Source of the DNA: Alteromonas aquimaris
GTDB lineage: Bacteria; Pseudomonadota; Gammaproteobacteria; Enterobacterales; Alteromonadaceae
Assembly: GCF_026183695.1 (NCBI RefSeq)
Contig: NZ_JAPFRD010000010.1
Coordinates: 296,072-360,071, forward strand
Length of the DNA: 64,000 nt
Direction: 5' to 3'
Shown in pieces: positions 1 through 8,393 of the stretch. The translations under genes and the position numbers were made by a program. Position 1 is the stretch's first letter, and each line of letters begins with the position of its first letter. The notes beneath the pieces were generated by a model, which saw only the letters and a list, made by a program, of their open reading frames with translations, had not been told where the DNA came from and did not search any database.

Positions 1-660
1 CATGACCCAGACCACTTCACCACACCAAGGGATATGGCAGTCCTGTCAAAAGCATTGATTGAAGAGACCCCTGATGTATACGCGCTTTTCAAACAAAAAG
101 AATACACCTTCAATGGTATCAAACAATACAACCGAAATAGTCTGTTATGGGATCAAAGCTTAAATGTCGACGGCATTAAAACTGGACATACATCAGATGC
201 TGGATACAGTCTGGTTACTTCTGCACAGCAAGGAGATATGCGTCTGGTTTCGGTAGTAATGGGTACTGACAGTGAGCGCTCCCGTAAGGTAGAAAATAAG
301 AAGCTGTTACGCTACGGCTTCCGCTTTTACGAAACCGTCACCCCATACAAAGCCGGTGAAAGTTTTGTGTCGCATCGTATCTATATGGGTGACAGAGAGA
401 CGGTAGATTTAGGAATTAATCAGGCAACGCCTATCACCATACCCCGTGGGCAAGCTGATAACCTCGAAGCCAACTTTGAATTGAATAAGAAACTTGAAGC
501 CCCTCTCGCCAAGGGACAGGTTGTAGGAACGCTCTACTTACAGCTAGATGGTGAAGACGTAGCGCAGTACCCCTTGGTGACTCTACAGGAAGTCAAAGAG
601 GGCAGTTTCTTCGACCGTATTATCGACTATATTATGTTACAACTTGGCTGGGGTGAATAA
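1..660 (+). CDS. dacA: D-alanyl-D-alanine carboxypeptidase (PBP5/6 type), 3' part
   Basis: The reading frame is open from base 1, so the gene is cut by the window start and only the last 219 residues are present. DacA trims the terminal D-Ala from peptidoglycan pentapeptides in the periplasm. The third active-site motif of the penicillin-binding fold, KTG, is visible in DGIKTGHTSDAGYS (fragment residues about 60-62). After it comes the beta-rich PBP5 C-terminal domain (roughly 105-195). The end, FFDRIIDYIMLQLGWGE, looks like the amphipathic membrane-anchoring helix typical of the family. The SxxK and SxN motifs lie upstream of the window. A strong terminator follows, and ybeD-lipB-lipA come next, the same order as in Escherichia coli. 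Confidence 0.95.
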   Translation, partial: HDPDHFTTPRDMAVLSKALIEETPDVYALFKQKEYTFNGIKQYNRNSLLWDQSLNVDGIKTGHTSDAGYSLVTSAQQGDMRLVSVVMGTDSERSRKVENKKLLRYGFRFYETVTPYKAGESFVSHRIYMGDRETVDLGINQATPITIPRGQADNLEANFELNKKLEAPLAKGQVVGTLYLQLDGEDVAQYPLVTLQEVKEGSFFDRIIDYIMLQLGWGE

Positions 661-691
661 GCCTTCTTAATAACATGGTTGGTTGATGTGA

Positions 692-731
692 AACGGCGGC
701 AGGATTTGCTATAATCCGGCCGCCGTTTTTT
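692..731 (+). terminator. Rho-independent terminator after dacA, with a promoter-like -10 in its loop
   Basis: The 9-bp arms AACGGCGGC (692-700) and GCCGCCGTT (719-727) pair perfectly, and a T run reaches 731. The 18-nt loop holds TATAAT (710-715), a consensus -10. A possible -35 (TTGATG, 683-688) is 21 bp away, which is long. The element may both end dacA transcription and start ybeD-lipB-lipA. Confidence 0.85.
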
Positions 732-763
732 GTTTAACACAATAAAGTTTTGAAGGATATCTG

Positions 764-1027
764 ATGGATACCCGTTTCGATGAATTATTAGACTTCCCCA
801 CCTATCAGACGTTTAAAGTGATGGGTGTCGCTGATGATGCCCTTCCTGGCGAAGTGGTCAGCTGTTTACAGCGCTTAGCGCCCGGTGATTATTCGCCAAG
901 CGTAAAGCCTAGCAGTAAAGGAAATTATCACTCAGTCTCCATTAGCGTTCGGGTTACCAGCAAAGAGCATATGGAAGAAATTTATACCGAATTAGCTAAA
1001 ATTGAACTTGTCAGGGTTGTATTGTAG
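764..1027 (+). CDS. ybeD: YbeD/DUF493 family protein
   Basis: This 87-aa protein belongs to the DUF493 (YbeD) family of small alpha/beta proteins with an ACT-like fold. Its position between dacA and lipB matches E. coli. The start [13 protein letters not shown] and the pattern [20 protein letters not shown] are typical. The biochemical role is not settled, and a regulatory function linked to lipoate metabolism has been suggested only from gene order. The ATG at 764 is preceded by GAAGGA. The TAG stop shares one base with the GTG start of lipB, so the two are probably translationally coupled. Confidence 0.93.
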   Translation: MDTRFDELLDFPTYQTFKVMGVADDALPGEVVSCLQRLAPGDYSPSVKPSSKGNYHSVSISVRVTSKEHMEEIYTELAKIELVRVVL

Positions 1028-1683
1028 TGACGGCAAAATCGTTGCCTGTTGTTATCAGGCATTTACATCGCCAACCGTACTTAAAAGTATGGCAAGCAAT
1101 GCAGGCATTGACTGATCAACGGGATGCCAATACGGCTGACGAGATCTGGTTGGTTGAGCATGAGCCTGTTTTTACTCAAGGCCAAGCGGGGAAAGAAGAA
1201 CATATCCTAATGCCTGGCGATATTCCGGTAGTTAAAGTTGATCGTGGTGGTCAGGTGACCTACCACGGGCCGGGTCAATTAGTCGTATATCTTATGATAG
1301 ATATCAAGCGTGGTAGATTGGGGGTCCGTCATTTGGTGAATGCGATGGAGAATGCCGTCATCAATTTACTTGCCGAGTATCACATTCAGGCACAAGCTAA
1401 AAAAGATGCCCCAGGTGTCTATGTAGAGGATAAGAAGGTCTGTTCCGTTGGCCTTCGCATTCGTCGAGGGTGTTCTTTTCATGGACTTGCCTTAAATGTT
1501 CATATGGATTTGAGCCCATTTACACGCATTAATCCCTGTGGTTATGCAGGCCTCGAAATGGTAGATTTACATACGTTAAATGGTCCGTCTTCGTTGACAC
1601 AAACGGCTCCCATTTTAATTAATAAGCTTTTAGGTGAATTGAATATCACTGAATCAATAGATAAAGAAGGTTTCGATGAGTAG
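1027..1683 (+). CDS. lipB: Octanoyl-[acyl-carrier-protein]:protein N-octanoyltransferase
   Basis: LipB moves the octanoyl group from octanoyl-ACP to lipoyl domains of pyruvate and 2-oxoglutarate dehydrogenases and of the glycine cleavage system, in the cytosol. The 218-aa protein has the family signature [15 protein letters not shown], the segment [18 protein letters not shown] with the conserved lysine, and [10 protein letters not shown] with the catalytic cysteine. Translation starts at GTG 1027, one base overlapping the ybeD stop. The gene ends inside lipA: ATGAGTAG at 1676-1683 holds both the lipA start and the lipB stop, an 8-base overlap. Confidence 0.97.
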   Translation: MTAKSLPVVIRHLHRQPYLKVWQAMQALTDQRDANTADEIWLVEHEPVFTQGQAGKEEHILMPGDIPVVKVDRGGQVTYHGPGQLVVYLMIDIKRGRLGVRHLVNAMENAVINLLAEYHIQAQAKKDAPGVYVEDKKVCSVGLRIRRGCSFHGLALNVHMDLSPFTRINPCGYAGLEMVDLHTLNGPSSLTQTAPILINKLLGELNITESIDKEGFDE

Positions 1684-2638
1684 CGCCCGTCCAAAAGCAG
1701 GAGTGAAACTCCGCGACGATGAAAAAGTAAAACACATCCCAGTTACTATTATCCCTACGGAAAAGGAGCAAATGCTTCGTAAACCCGAATGGATAAAAAT
1801 AAAACTTCCGCGTACCACCGACAAAATTGACCATATTAAGGCGACATTGCGCAAGAATAATCTTCATTCTGTTTGCGAAGAAGCCAGCTGTCCTAATCTG
1901 GCAGAGTGTTTTAATCATGGTACGGCGACATTCATGATTTTGGGAGATATATGTACGCGCCGCTGTCCGTTTTGTGACGTTGCGCATGGAAAGCCCTTAC
2001 CACCGAGCGCAGAAGAGCCTGAAAAACTCGCTAAAACCATAGCTGAGATGAACCTTAAATATGTGGTGATAACCTCTGTAGATCGCGATGATCTACGTGA
2101 TGGCGGGGCTCAGCATTTTGTAGATTGTATTAATGCTATTCGAGAGCACAGCCCTAGCACAACCATCGAAGTACTGGTGCCGGACTTTAGAGGAAGAATG
2201 GATCGTGCGCTGGAGATCTTCAAAAACGGTGTACCAGATGTATTCAATCATAATTTAGAAACCATTCCTCGTTTGTATCGAGAGTGCCGCCCTGGAGCAA
2301 ATTATCAATGGTCGCTGGATTTATTGAAAAAGTTTAAAGAACAACATCCAGACATCCCCACTAAATCCGGCTTGATGATGGGTATGGGAGAAGAAAATGA
2401 AGAAATCAAAAAAGTCTTGGAAGACTTAAGAACCCACAATGTTGATATGCTGACATTGGGTCAATACTTGCAACCCAGCCGCCATCACTTCCCGGTAAAG
2501 CGTTATGTGCCACCGGCAGAATTTGATGCGCTTGGTGATTTTGCTAAAGAAATTGGCTTTTCTCATGCCGCTTGTGGGCCGATGGTGCGCTCTAGCTACC
2601 ATGCCGATCGGCAGGCCGCTGGCCAAGAGGTTAAATAG
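1676..2638 (+). CDS. lipA: Lipoyl synthase (radical SAM)
   Basis: LipA inserts two sulfur atoms into protein-bound octanoyl chains to make the lipoyl cofactor. The 320-aa protein shows both iron-sulfur motifs: [12 protein letters not shown] (CX4CX5C, auxiliary cluster, about residues 67-78) and CTRRCPFC (CX3CX2C, radical-SAM cluster, about 93-100). The C-terminal RSSY (in MVRSSYHAD), which binds the auxiliary cluster, is present. The start overlaps lipB by 8 bases, completing the ybeD-lipB-lipA operon. Confidence 0.98.
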   Translation: MSSARPKAGVKLRDDEKVKHIPVTIIPTEKEQMLRKPEWIKIKLPRTTDKIDHIKATLRKNNLHSVCEEASCPNLAECFNHGTATFMILGDICTRRCPFCDVAHGKPLPPSAEEPEKLAKTIAEMNLKYVVITSVDRDDLRDGGAQHFVDCINAIREHSPSTTIEVLVPDFRGRMDRALEIFKNGVPDVFNHNLETIPRLYRECRPGANYQWSLDLLKKFKEQHPDIPTKSGLMMGMGEENEEIKKVLEDLRTHNVDMLTLGQYLQPSRHHFPVKRYVPPAEFDALGDFAKEIGFSHAACGPMVRSSYHADRQAAGQEVK

Positions 2639-2927
2639 CAGCACAGGTAAGTACCAATTATAAGGCCTGGTTTGAGCTCACGTGCCCCCGTAAAAGATGG
2701 GCTCATTTCTACTTGGTTACCCAAGCCGGAGGTCGATATTGACGAGAGGGTCTTGTGGCTCCGTGCTATGCGCTACATACAGCAGGTTTTAGCTGTCCCT
2801 TGTCTGAACTAAGGGCAAGAAATACCCCTAACGGACGAGTAGTCGAAAAACAAGTAAACAAGGCCTTCTTTAAACGAAAGCCGCTCATGAAAAAGATGTA
2901 GACATTAAGTAAGTCGCGCAATTTGTT
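2639..2927. other. Intergenic stretch after lipA with no recognised gene
   Basis: About 290 bases lie between lipA and the hairpin after the DUF885 gene. I see no convincing coding frame, tRNA or repeat. There is a weak inverted pair, TGAGC/GCTCA, around 2672-2705. lipA and the DUF885 gene converge here. Confidence 0.5.
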
Positions 2928-2954
2928 AGAAGCAGGCAGTATGTGCCTGCTTCT
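2928..2954 (-). terminator. Hairpin between convergent lipA and the DUF885 gene
   Basis: The 11-bp arms AGAAGCAGGCA (2928-2938) and TGCCTGCTTCT (2944-2954) pair perfectly around a 5-nt loop, 6 bases past the stop of the minus-strand DUF885 gene. The T tract is weak on both strands (CCTTTTA on plus), so it may serve both convergent genes. It may also be a transcript-stabilising hairpin. Confidence 0.6.
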
Positions 2955-2960
2955 GACCTT

Positions 2961-4778
2961 TTACCCTTGCGATTCTATCCACCGATTAATTTTTTCCGTT
3001 AGAAGCGGCATAGGTATACCTCCATCGATAAGTACTTGCTTGTGGAAGTCGCGTATATCAAATTTTTCACCAAGTTTGTTTTCAGCCTCTTCTCTTAATT
3101 GCCTGATGTGACGTTCACCTACTTTATAGGCCAAAGCCTGCCCTGGCATCGATATATATCGCTCAACCTCCGCAACAACATCAGATTCTGACATAGAAGA
3201 ATTATTGACCATGAAGTCTATCGCTTGCTGACGTGTCCACCCCTTAGCATGTAGGCCGGTATCCACTACTAAACGCATAGCGCGTAGTTGTTCATCCACT
3301 AACCTTCCATACCATTGCAGCGGGTCTTCAAACATCCCCATTTCCTTACCTAGGCTCTCAGCATAAAGTGCCCAGCCTTCTGAAAACACAGTGTAATTAT
3401 TGAACTTCCTAAATTGCGGTAACCCCTCTACCTCTTGCTGTATCGCTATTTGAAAATGATGGCCTGGCGCAGCTTCATGAATACTCAATGTCTCCAGAAG
3501 AAATTTAGGTTGGGCTTTTAAGTTATGCGTATTGATATAAAATATGCCCGGTCGAGAGCCATCCGGGGCTGGCGGCTGATAACTCGCCCCTGCTGCAGAT
3601 GCTGCGCGATAAGACTCAACTGCCCTCACCTCGTATCCGGCTTTGGGAAACAAGCTAAATAATTCAGGTAAACGCGCATCAATTTTCTGTTTAATATTGG
3701 TATAAGCATCTATGACGGCCTCCTCAGAGTCGAAATAGAACTCATCCGAGGAGCGTAAATGTTTGAAGAATGCTTGCAGATCACCTTCAAATCCAACTTC
3801 TTCTTTGACAGCCCTCATTTCCTTCAGAATCCGCTTCACTTCGTTTTGACCGAATTCGTGAATTTCCTCAGCGGTTAGGGGTAATGTGGTGTGGGTTTGA
3901 ATTTGATATTCATACCACCGCTGACCATCAGGTAAAGCGGACAACCCCACCGAAGAACGCGTATCATCCATATAATCATTTTTCATATATTGATAAACGC
4001 GATCATAAGCAGGAATAATGACTTCATTAATAGTCTTTACGTACTCTTCCTTGAGCGTTGTCTTCTCCTCTTCTGAAATGTTTTCAAGTGTATCCAGTTT
4101 TGTTAGCGGTGCGAAGAAAACGCTTTGACTAACATCGTCGACTACATGCGATGAAAGTTGCGGCAACACTTTTTCAGCGATAGGCTTGGGTAATACCACC
4201 CCCTTATCCACTCCCTTTTTCATGTATACAATCGTACTATCCATGAAGTCGGCGAATCCCTTAGCGCGCTGCATAAACTCGCGATAGTCCTGCGCGGTAT
4301 TGAAAGGTTGGGCAGATTGTCCTGAACCCAACATAGCGAAATACGTATGCGCTCCTCCCATCTGCGAAAGCGGCATATATTCCTGATGGAACTCCATGCG
4401 GGCTAATGCATGTTGTCTGTCGTATTTGAAAATCTCATAACTTAACCAATTCTGACCCGTCAGCTTACTGGGATCTAACTGGTTTATTTTTTCAAGATAG
4501 TTTTTCTCAAAGGCTTTAACATCTGCCAGAAATTGCTCAGAAAGCGGAGGGTTAAATTCATCATCGTATTTATGAACCCCTACAAACGTCGCCATAAGAG
4601 GGTTAAGTGCAAGCGCTTCATCGAAATACTGTTGAGTAATTTCATCCAATTTTTTAGCTTCACTTGTGCTTTCTACAGCAGATACTGGCTCCATCGGACT
4701 CTGATTGGAAGCGGTTTGACAGGCTGTGAGCGGGAGCAGCGCAGATACTACCGTTAAAGCAAGGAGGTTTTTCTTCAT
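2961..4778 (-). CDS. DUF885 family lipoprotein (putative zinc peptidase)
   Basis: This 605-aa protein has a lipoprotein signal: a basic start, a hydrophobic stretch and the lipobox LTAC with Cys20, so the mature protein is probably tethered to a membrane on the periplasmic side. The rest is a DUF885 domain. The signature SIHEAAPGHHFQIA (about residue 440) looks like a zinc-peptidase HExxH variant, and family members are annotated as putative metallopeptidases. The substrate is unknown. It is transcribed alone, divergent from ansA with about 230 bases between them. Confidence 0.85.
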   Translation of the reverse strand: MKKNLLALTVVSALLPLTACQTASNQSPMEPVSAVESTSEAKKLDEITQQYFDEALALNPLMATFVGVHKYDDEFNPPLSEQFLADVKAFEKNYLEKINQLDPSKLTGQNWLSYEIFKYDRQHALARMEFHQEYMPLSQMGGAHTYFAMLGSGQSAQPFNTAQDYREFMQRAKGFADFMDSTIVYMKKGVDKGVVLPKPIAEKVLPQLSSHVVDDVSQSVFFAPLTKLDTLENISEEEKTTLKEEYVKTINEVIIPAYDRVYQYMKNDYMDDTRSSVGLSALPDGQRWYEYQIQTHTTLPLTAEEIHEFGQNEVKRILKEMRAVKEEVGFEGDLQAFFKHLRSSDEFYFDSEEAVIDAYTNIKQKIDARLPELFSLFPKAGYEVRAVESYRAASAAGASYQPPAPDGSRPGIFYINTHNLKAQPKFLLETLSIHEAAPGHHFQIAIQQEVEGLPQFRKFNNYTVFSEGWALYAESLGKEMGMFEDPLQWYGRLVDEQLRAMRLVVDTGLHAKGWTRQQAIDFMVNNSSMSESDVVAEVERYISMPGQALAYKVGERHIRQLREEAENKLGEKFDIRDFHKQVLIDGGIPMPLLTEKINRWIESQG

Positions 4779-5009
4779 GAATGATCCTTAAAGTAATCCA
4801 GTTAGCGAACAGGTGAACGCAATGTTCTCCATACCGAAAATAAAGTCGAAGGGTATTCATTCATTAAAGCATGAAAAAATGCAAACCCCCATCGAATAAT
4901 TGTGAAAAAACATGTCGGAAAACGAATATTTATCAATCATATAGCCCTACTGCTTAATGACATCGCGGGATAAGCTGGTAAAATATGTAAAAAGCCTGGG
5001 AATGAGTTA

Positions 5010-6026
5010 ATGAGAAAGCACATCTATGTAGCCTATACAGGCGGTACGATTGGCATGCGCCCTTCCAAACAAGGATATGTTCCTGCGGCCGGATATTTAT
5101 CCGAAACCCTTGCTAAAATGCCTGAGTTTCACCGTGCTGAAATGCCCAAGTTCACGGTTCACGAATACGAACATTTAATCGATTCCTCTGATATGTCGCC
5201 TTCCGACTGGCAACGCATCGCCGATGATATAGCAGAACATTATGTGCAGTACGACGGCTTTATAATTTTGCACGGCACTGACACTATGGCTTATACGGCC
5301 TCTGCACTTAGTTTCATGCTGGAAAACCTGGATAAGCCTGTGATTGTTACCGGCTCGCAAATACCCCTCGCGGAATTACGTTCGGATGGGCAGGTTAACT
5401 TACTTAACGCATTGTATATAGCAGCCAATTACCCAATCCCAGAAGTGAGTTTATTCTTTAACAACAGGCTACTGAGGGGTAACCGAAGCCGAAAAGTTGA
5501 TGCAGACGGTTTTAATGCATTTGATTCTCCTAATTTCCCTCCTTTGCTTGAAGCAGGTATCCATATCAGAGTTAAAGCAGGCAGGGTTGCGCACAGTACC
5601 AATGAAAAGCTAGTGGTTAGCCCTGTATCCTCCCAGCCCATTGGCATGGTGAGTTTATATCCGGGTATTTCGGCTGAAGTTATTAAAAACACCTTACAAC
5701 AACCTGTAAATGCACTGATATTGTTAAGTTACGGTGTCGGTAATGCCCCGCAGCAACCTGCCTTGCTCAAGCAATTAAGGTATGCCCAGGAAAGAAAAAT
5801 TGTGGTGCTAAATTGTACCCAATGTCTACGTGGAAAAGTCAATATGAGTGGCTATGCGACAGGAAACGCGTTACAGGAAGTAGGCGTATTGTCCGGTTCT
5901 GATATGACGCCTGAGGCTGCATTGGCAAAACTGCACTACCTGTTAAGCAAATCGCTGAACTTTGCAACGTTGAAAGCGCAATTAGTTGCCAACTTGCGCG
6001 GTGAATTATCAGAAGAGCAACCGTAA
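5010..6026 (+). CDS. ansA: Type I (cytoplasmic) L-asparaginase
   Basis: The enzyme hydrolyses L-asparagine to aspartate and ammonia. The 338-aa protein has no signal peptide, consistent with the cytoplasmic AnsA type. The two asparaginase signatures are clear: YTGGTIGM near residue 10 with the nucleophilic threonine, and HGTDTMAYTASAL near residue 90 with the Thr-Asp pair. The N and C domains together have the usual family length. The TAA stop and the ATG of the next gene share one base at 6026, so the DUF2797 gene is probably co-translated. A possible -10 (TAAAAT) lies around 4978. Confidence 0.95.
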   Translation: MRKHIYVAYTGGTIGMRPSKQGYVPAAGYLSETLAKMPEFHRAEMPKFTVHEYEHLIDSSDMSPSDWQRIADDIAEHYVQYDGFIILHGTDTMAYTASALSFMLENLDKPVIVTGSQIPLAELRSDGQVNLLNALYIAANYPIPEVSLFFNNRLLRGNRSRKVDADGFNAFDSPNFPPLLEAGIHIRVKAGRVAHSTNEKLVVSPVSSQPIGMVSLYPGISAEVIKNTLQQPVNALILLSYGVGNAPQQPALLKQLRYAQERKIVVLNCTQCLRGKVNMSGYATGNALQEVGVLSGSDMTPEAALAKLHYLLSKSLNFATLKAQLVANLRGELSEEQP

Positions 6027-6862
6027 TGTATTCAGGTCAACTTAGAAAAATGTCTGTCGCGGCCAAGCCTAATGGCGTGGCTCAATATACGCTTCAGTTA
6101 GGGAACGATAAGCTCAATATTAATGAGTTTATCGGCAAGGGAGTTACGCTCAAGTATACGGGTGAGATACATTGCGTGCACTGTCAGGCTAAAACCAATA
6201 AAAGCTTTAATCAGGGTTATTGCTACCGATGCCTCATTACCCTTGCCCGTTGTGATAGCTGCATTATTAAGCCCGAACTCTGTCATTACCACGAAGGTAC
6301 TTGCAGAGAGCCAGAATGGGGCCAGGAGAACTGTTTCGCGCCGCATTTTATTTATCTTGCCAATACCGGTAACCTGAAAGTGGGTATTACCCGCCATGTA
6401 ACATCGGGCGTCTCAAGCCGCTGGATAGATCAAGGCGCGACTCAAGCGATTGCTCTGTTGCAAGTGAATGACCGACTAACCAGTGGGAAAGTAGAAATGA
6501 TTTGCAAGCAACACGTCGCAGACAAAACCAACTGGCGAACCATGTTGAAAGGCGAGCCAGAAAGAATTGACATGCACCACGCAAGACGTGAGTTACTTGA
6601 AAAAATCAGCACTGAATTATCACTATTGAGTCATGACCACAGCGCATTTGACTATGTGCCTCTTGAAACTGATGCCATTGAGATTTCCTTCCCTGTGCAG
6701 CAATACCCAGCTAAGATTAAATCTATTAATCTCGATAAAACAGCTACTTTCGAAGGAGAGCTAAAGGGAATAAAGGGACAATATTGGTTATTGACAGACG
6801 ACCGTGTGATCAATTTTAGAAAATTTGCTGGATATCAGGTAGAACTGGAAGTGGATAACTGA
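6026..6862 (+). CDS. DUF2797 family protein with cysteine-rich zinc-binding segment
   Basis: This 278-aa cytoplasmic protein matches the DUF2797 family in length and pattern. Residues about 51-97 hold a dense series of Cys and His residues (CVHC, CYRC, CDSC, CHYH, then further Cys), which suggests one or two zinc sites. After it comes FIYLANTGNLKVGITRH, which resembles the first strands of GIY-YIG-type domains; that comparison is my inference. Function is not known. It overlaps the ansA stop by one base and is almost certainly in the same transcript. Confidence 0.8.
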   Translation: MYSGQLRKMSVAAKPNGVAQYTLQLGNDKLNINEFIGKGVTLKYTGEIHCVHCQAKTNKSFNQGYCYRCLITLARCDSCIIKPELCHYHEGTCREPEWGQENCFAPHFIYLANTGNLKVGITRHVTSGVSSRWIDQGATQAIALLQVNDRLTSGKVEMICKQHVADKTNWRTMLKGEPERIDMHHARRELLEKISTELSLLSHDHSAFDYVPLETDAIEISFPVQQYPAKIKSINLDKTATFEGELKGIKGQYWLLTDDRVINFRKFAGYQVELEVDN

Positions 6863-6924
6863 ATCCGCTTCGAGCTGTAAAGTGGATGAATACCTTTTAA
6901 CAGGTATTCACCTTATCCCATGAA

Positions 6925-7248
6925 CTATGCGACATTGGTTAATGGTAACATTGCCGCGGGCTTAAATGATTCTACCTGCTTGATAAAGTCTGCGATATGT
7001 TCATCATAGTCGCGCTGCAATGCCAGCCATAGTGTGGGACTGGTTTTCGTGTACCGCCCTAATGCGACTGCCTTTGGATAATCTACGTCTAGCAGGCCAT
7101 GACTAAATTCCAGCGCCATTGTGGTACTTATTGACATTGCGGAAGCAAGTTCTGTTAAGGTCGCTTTGCCTTTAAGTAGATACTTGTCTTGAAAATACTG
7201 CCCTGGATGGGGAGGATGTGATAGAGACTGCACACTAAATTCCTTCAC
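6925..7248 (-). CDS. HigA-like XRE-family antitoxin without a visible toxin
   Basis: The 107-aa protein resembles HigA/VapI-type antitoxins: HPGQYFQDKYLLKGKATLTELASAMSI leads into a helix-turn-helix, followed by the family-like LWLALQRDYD. HigB toxins normally sit directly upstream or downstream, but neither neighbour is a HigB. Upstream is a long gap without an open frame of HigB length, and downstream is the convergent DUF2797 gene. It may be a solitary regulator or the survivor of a decayed module. Confidence 0.75.
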   Translation of the reverse strand: MKEFSVQSLSHPPHPGQYFQDKYLLKGKATLTELASAMSISTTMALEFSHGLLDVDYPKAVALGRYTKTSPTLWLALQRDYDEHIADFIKQVESFKPAAMLPLTNVA

Positions 7249-8177
7249 TGCTGATTACCCATCTGACGTCACTGCGTCATCGAGTAAGATTACTTCTACA
7301 AACCTACGTAGTTCAGCAACAGCTATGCCAGTAAATTATTAATACTTTGTCACGGAGGCAATTCCTCTACATTTCATATAGTTATAAGAACATGGTAAGT
7401 AAGGAGACCTATTACTCTGCCTTTACCCATAAACTCGTTTGCAATTTTTACTGTGTAAGGCCTGTGACTCTGTATCAATTTCACGCCAAAGTTAGACTAA
7501 AGTCTAACTTCTGACCTGCCTTATCAGTGGTAATTAATGGCGACATCGCATCAAAGGACGTGAGTGGGAGCGATAGTCTACACATTCAAGAAAATAAACT
7601 TTTCGCGTGTTGGTATTTCCCGTTATCCAAAAATGTATGGTTTGCGTCACGGTTAACGAACTGATTTTATACTTTGGACAACAAGAGGAAATGTTTACGG
7701 CTTAGCCAACTATTTGAATGGATAAGATCGGGTTTACATAGAACAAAGTTTAGTTAACGAAATTTAGACGCGATCGCCAAAAATTAAAACGAAAGCTATC
7801 TTAAATAGTATTAGCGTGGTTTGTAATGCTACCAGGCGCCCTGCACCATAAGGACTGGCTATATGTGTTTACCTGGCTAACTGTGAGTTCACCGGACGAG
7901 GTGTTAAGCGCACATTAGTTCTCACATTCACCTTCTTCATACATTTTTATCAGCTTCGAAACCACTCGATTTTGTGCTACTTTTCTATATTAGAGGTTTA
8001 TTAAAGCTTATGCCGATGCTTTTATCCGGCCATGTACGAATAAATGATACCTATTGCACGCAAAGTAGCATGAAAGCTTTGCTATTGAAGCCGTGATAAG
8101 GGAATCATTTGTTCAGGAACAAGATAATTAAGATTAGCACCAGACTATTTGTTGCTCCCGCGGAAAGTAATCCAGCG
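7249..8177. other. 0.93-kb gene-free region
   Basis: No open frame longer than about 60 codons is present and no frame looks conserved. The region is AT-rich and holds the strong dyad at 7489-7510 and a GCGATCGC palindrome near 7770. It lies upstream of the HigA-like gene and downstream of the 71-aa gene. A decayed gene or an untested small RNA is possible, but I cannot show either. Confidence 0.6.
7489..7510. promoter_or_regulatory. Perfect 22-bp inverted repeat, operator-like
   Basis: The arms AAGTTAGACT (7489-7498) and AGTCTAACTT (7501-7510) are exact reverse complements separated by only two bases. A 2-base spacer is too short for a good RNA hairpin but ideal for a dimeric DNA-binding protein. 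It lies about 240 bases upstream of the HigA-like gene. No known consensus is recognised. Confidence 0.6.
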
Positions 8178-8393
8178 TTAGACCTCCTCGCCTTCCATTC
8201 TTGCAGCCAGATCATCGAGCTGTGAGGCTACATTATCGAACTGCCCTTGTTTATATTTATAATTTACCCGCACATGATGGTCGGTTTGACCAAATTTAAC
8301 CTTCAATTCCTCAGCATCCAAATGGGCTACCGTATTCAAGAACCGATAGGCGAGTTGTTCTGAAGGAAATTTATATTGAAGCTGAATATTCAT
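8178..8393 (-). CDS. Small conserved-looking protein of unknown function (71 aa)
   Basis: I do not recognise the family. The 71-aa product is soluble and mixed-charge. It starts MNIQLQYKFPSEQLAYRFLN, has a basic middle (VRVNYKYKQGQ) and an acidic end (DDLAARMEGEEV), and looks like a compact alpha/beta domain. Its ATG overlaps the stop of the DUF349 gene by four bases (8390-8393, ATGA). This coupling supports real translation and a function linked to that protein. It is the last gene of the four-gene operon. Confidence 0.7.
   Translation of the reverse strand: MNIQLQYKFPSEQLAYRFLNTVAHLDAEELKVKFGQTDHHVRVNYKYKQGQFDNVASQLDDLAARMEGEEV

Noticed and set aside
2672..2705. Possible structured RNA (TGAGC/GCTCA pair) after lipA
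   Set aside because: Only a short stem with a long loop and no known motif; not convincing.
7826..7918. 30-codon open frame in the gene-free region starting MLPGALHHKDW
   Set aside because: Too short, no ribosome-binding site and no recognised family; chance is the simplest explanation.
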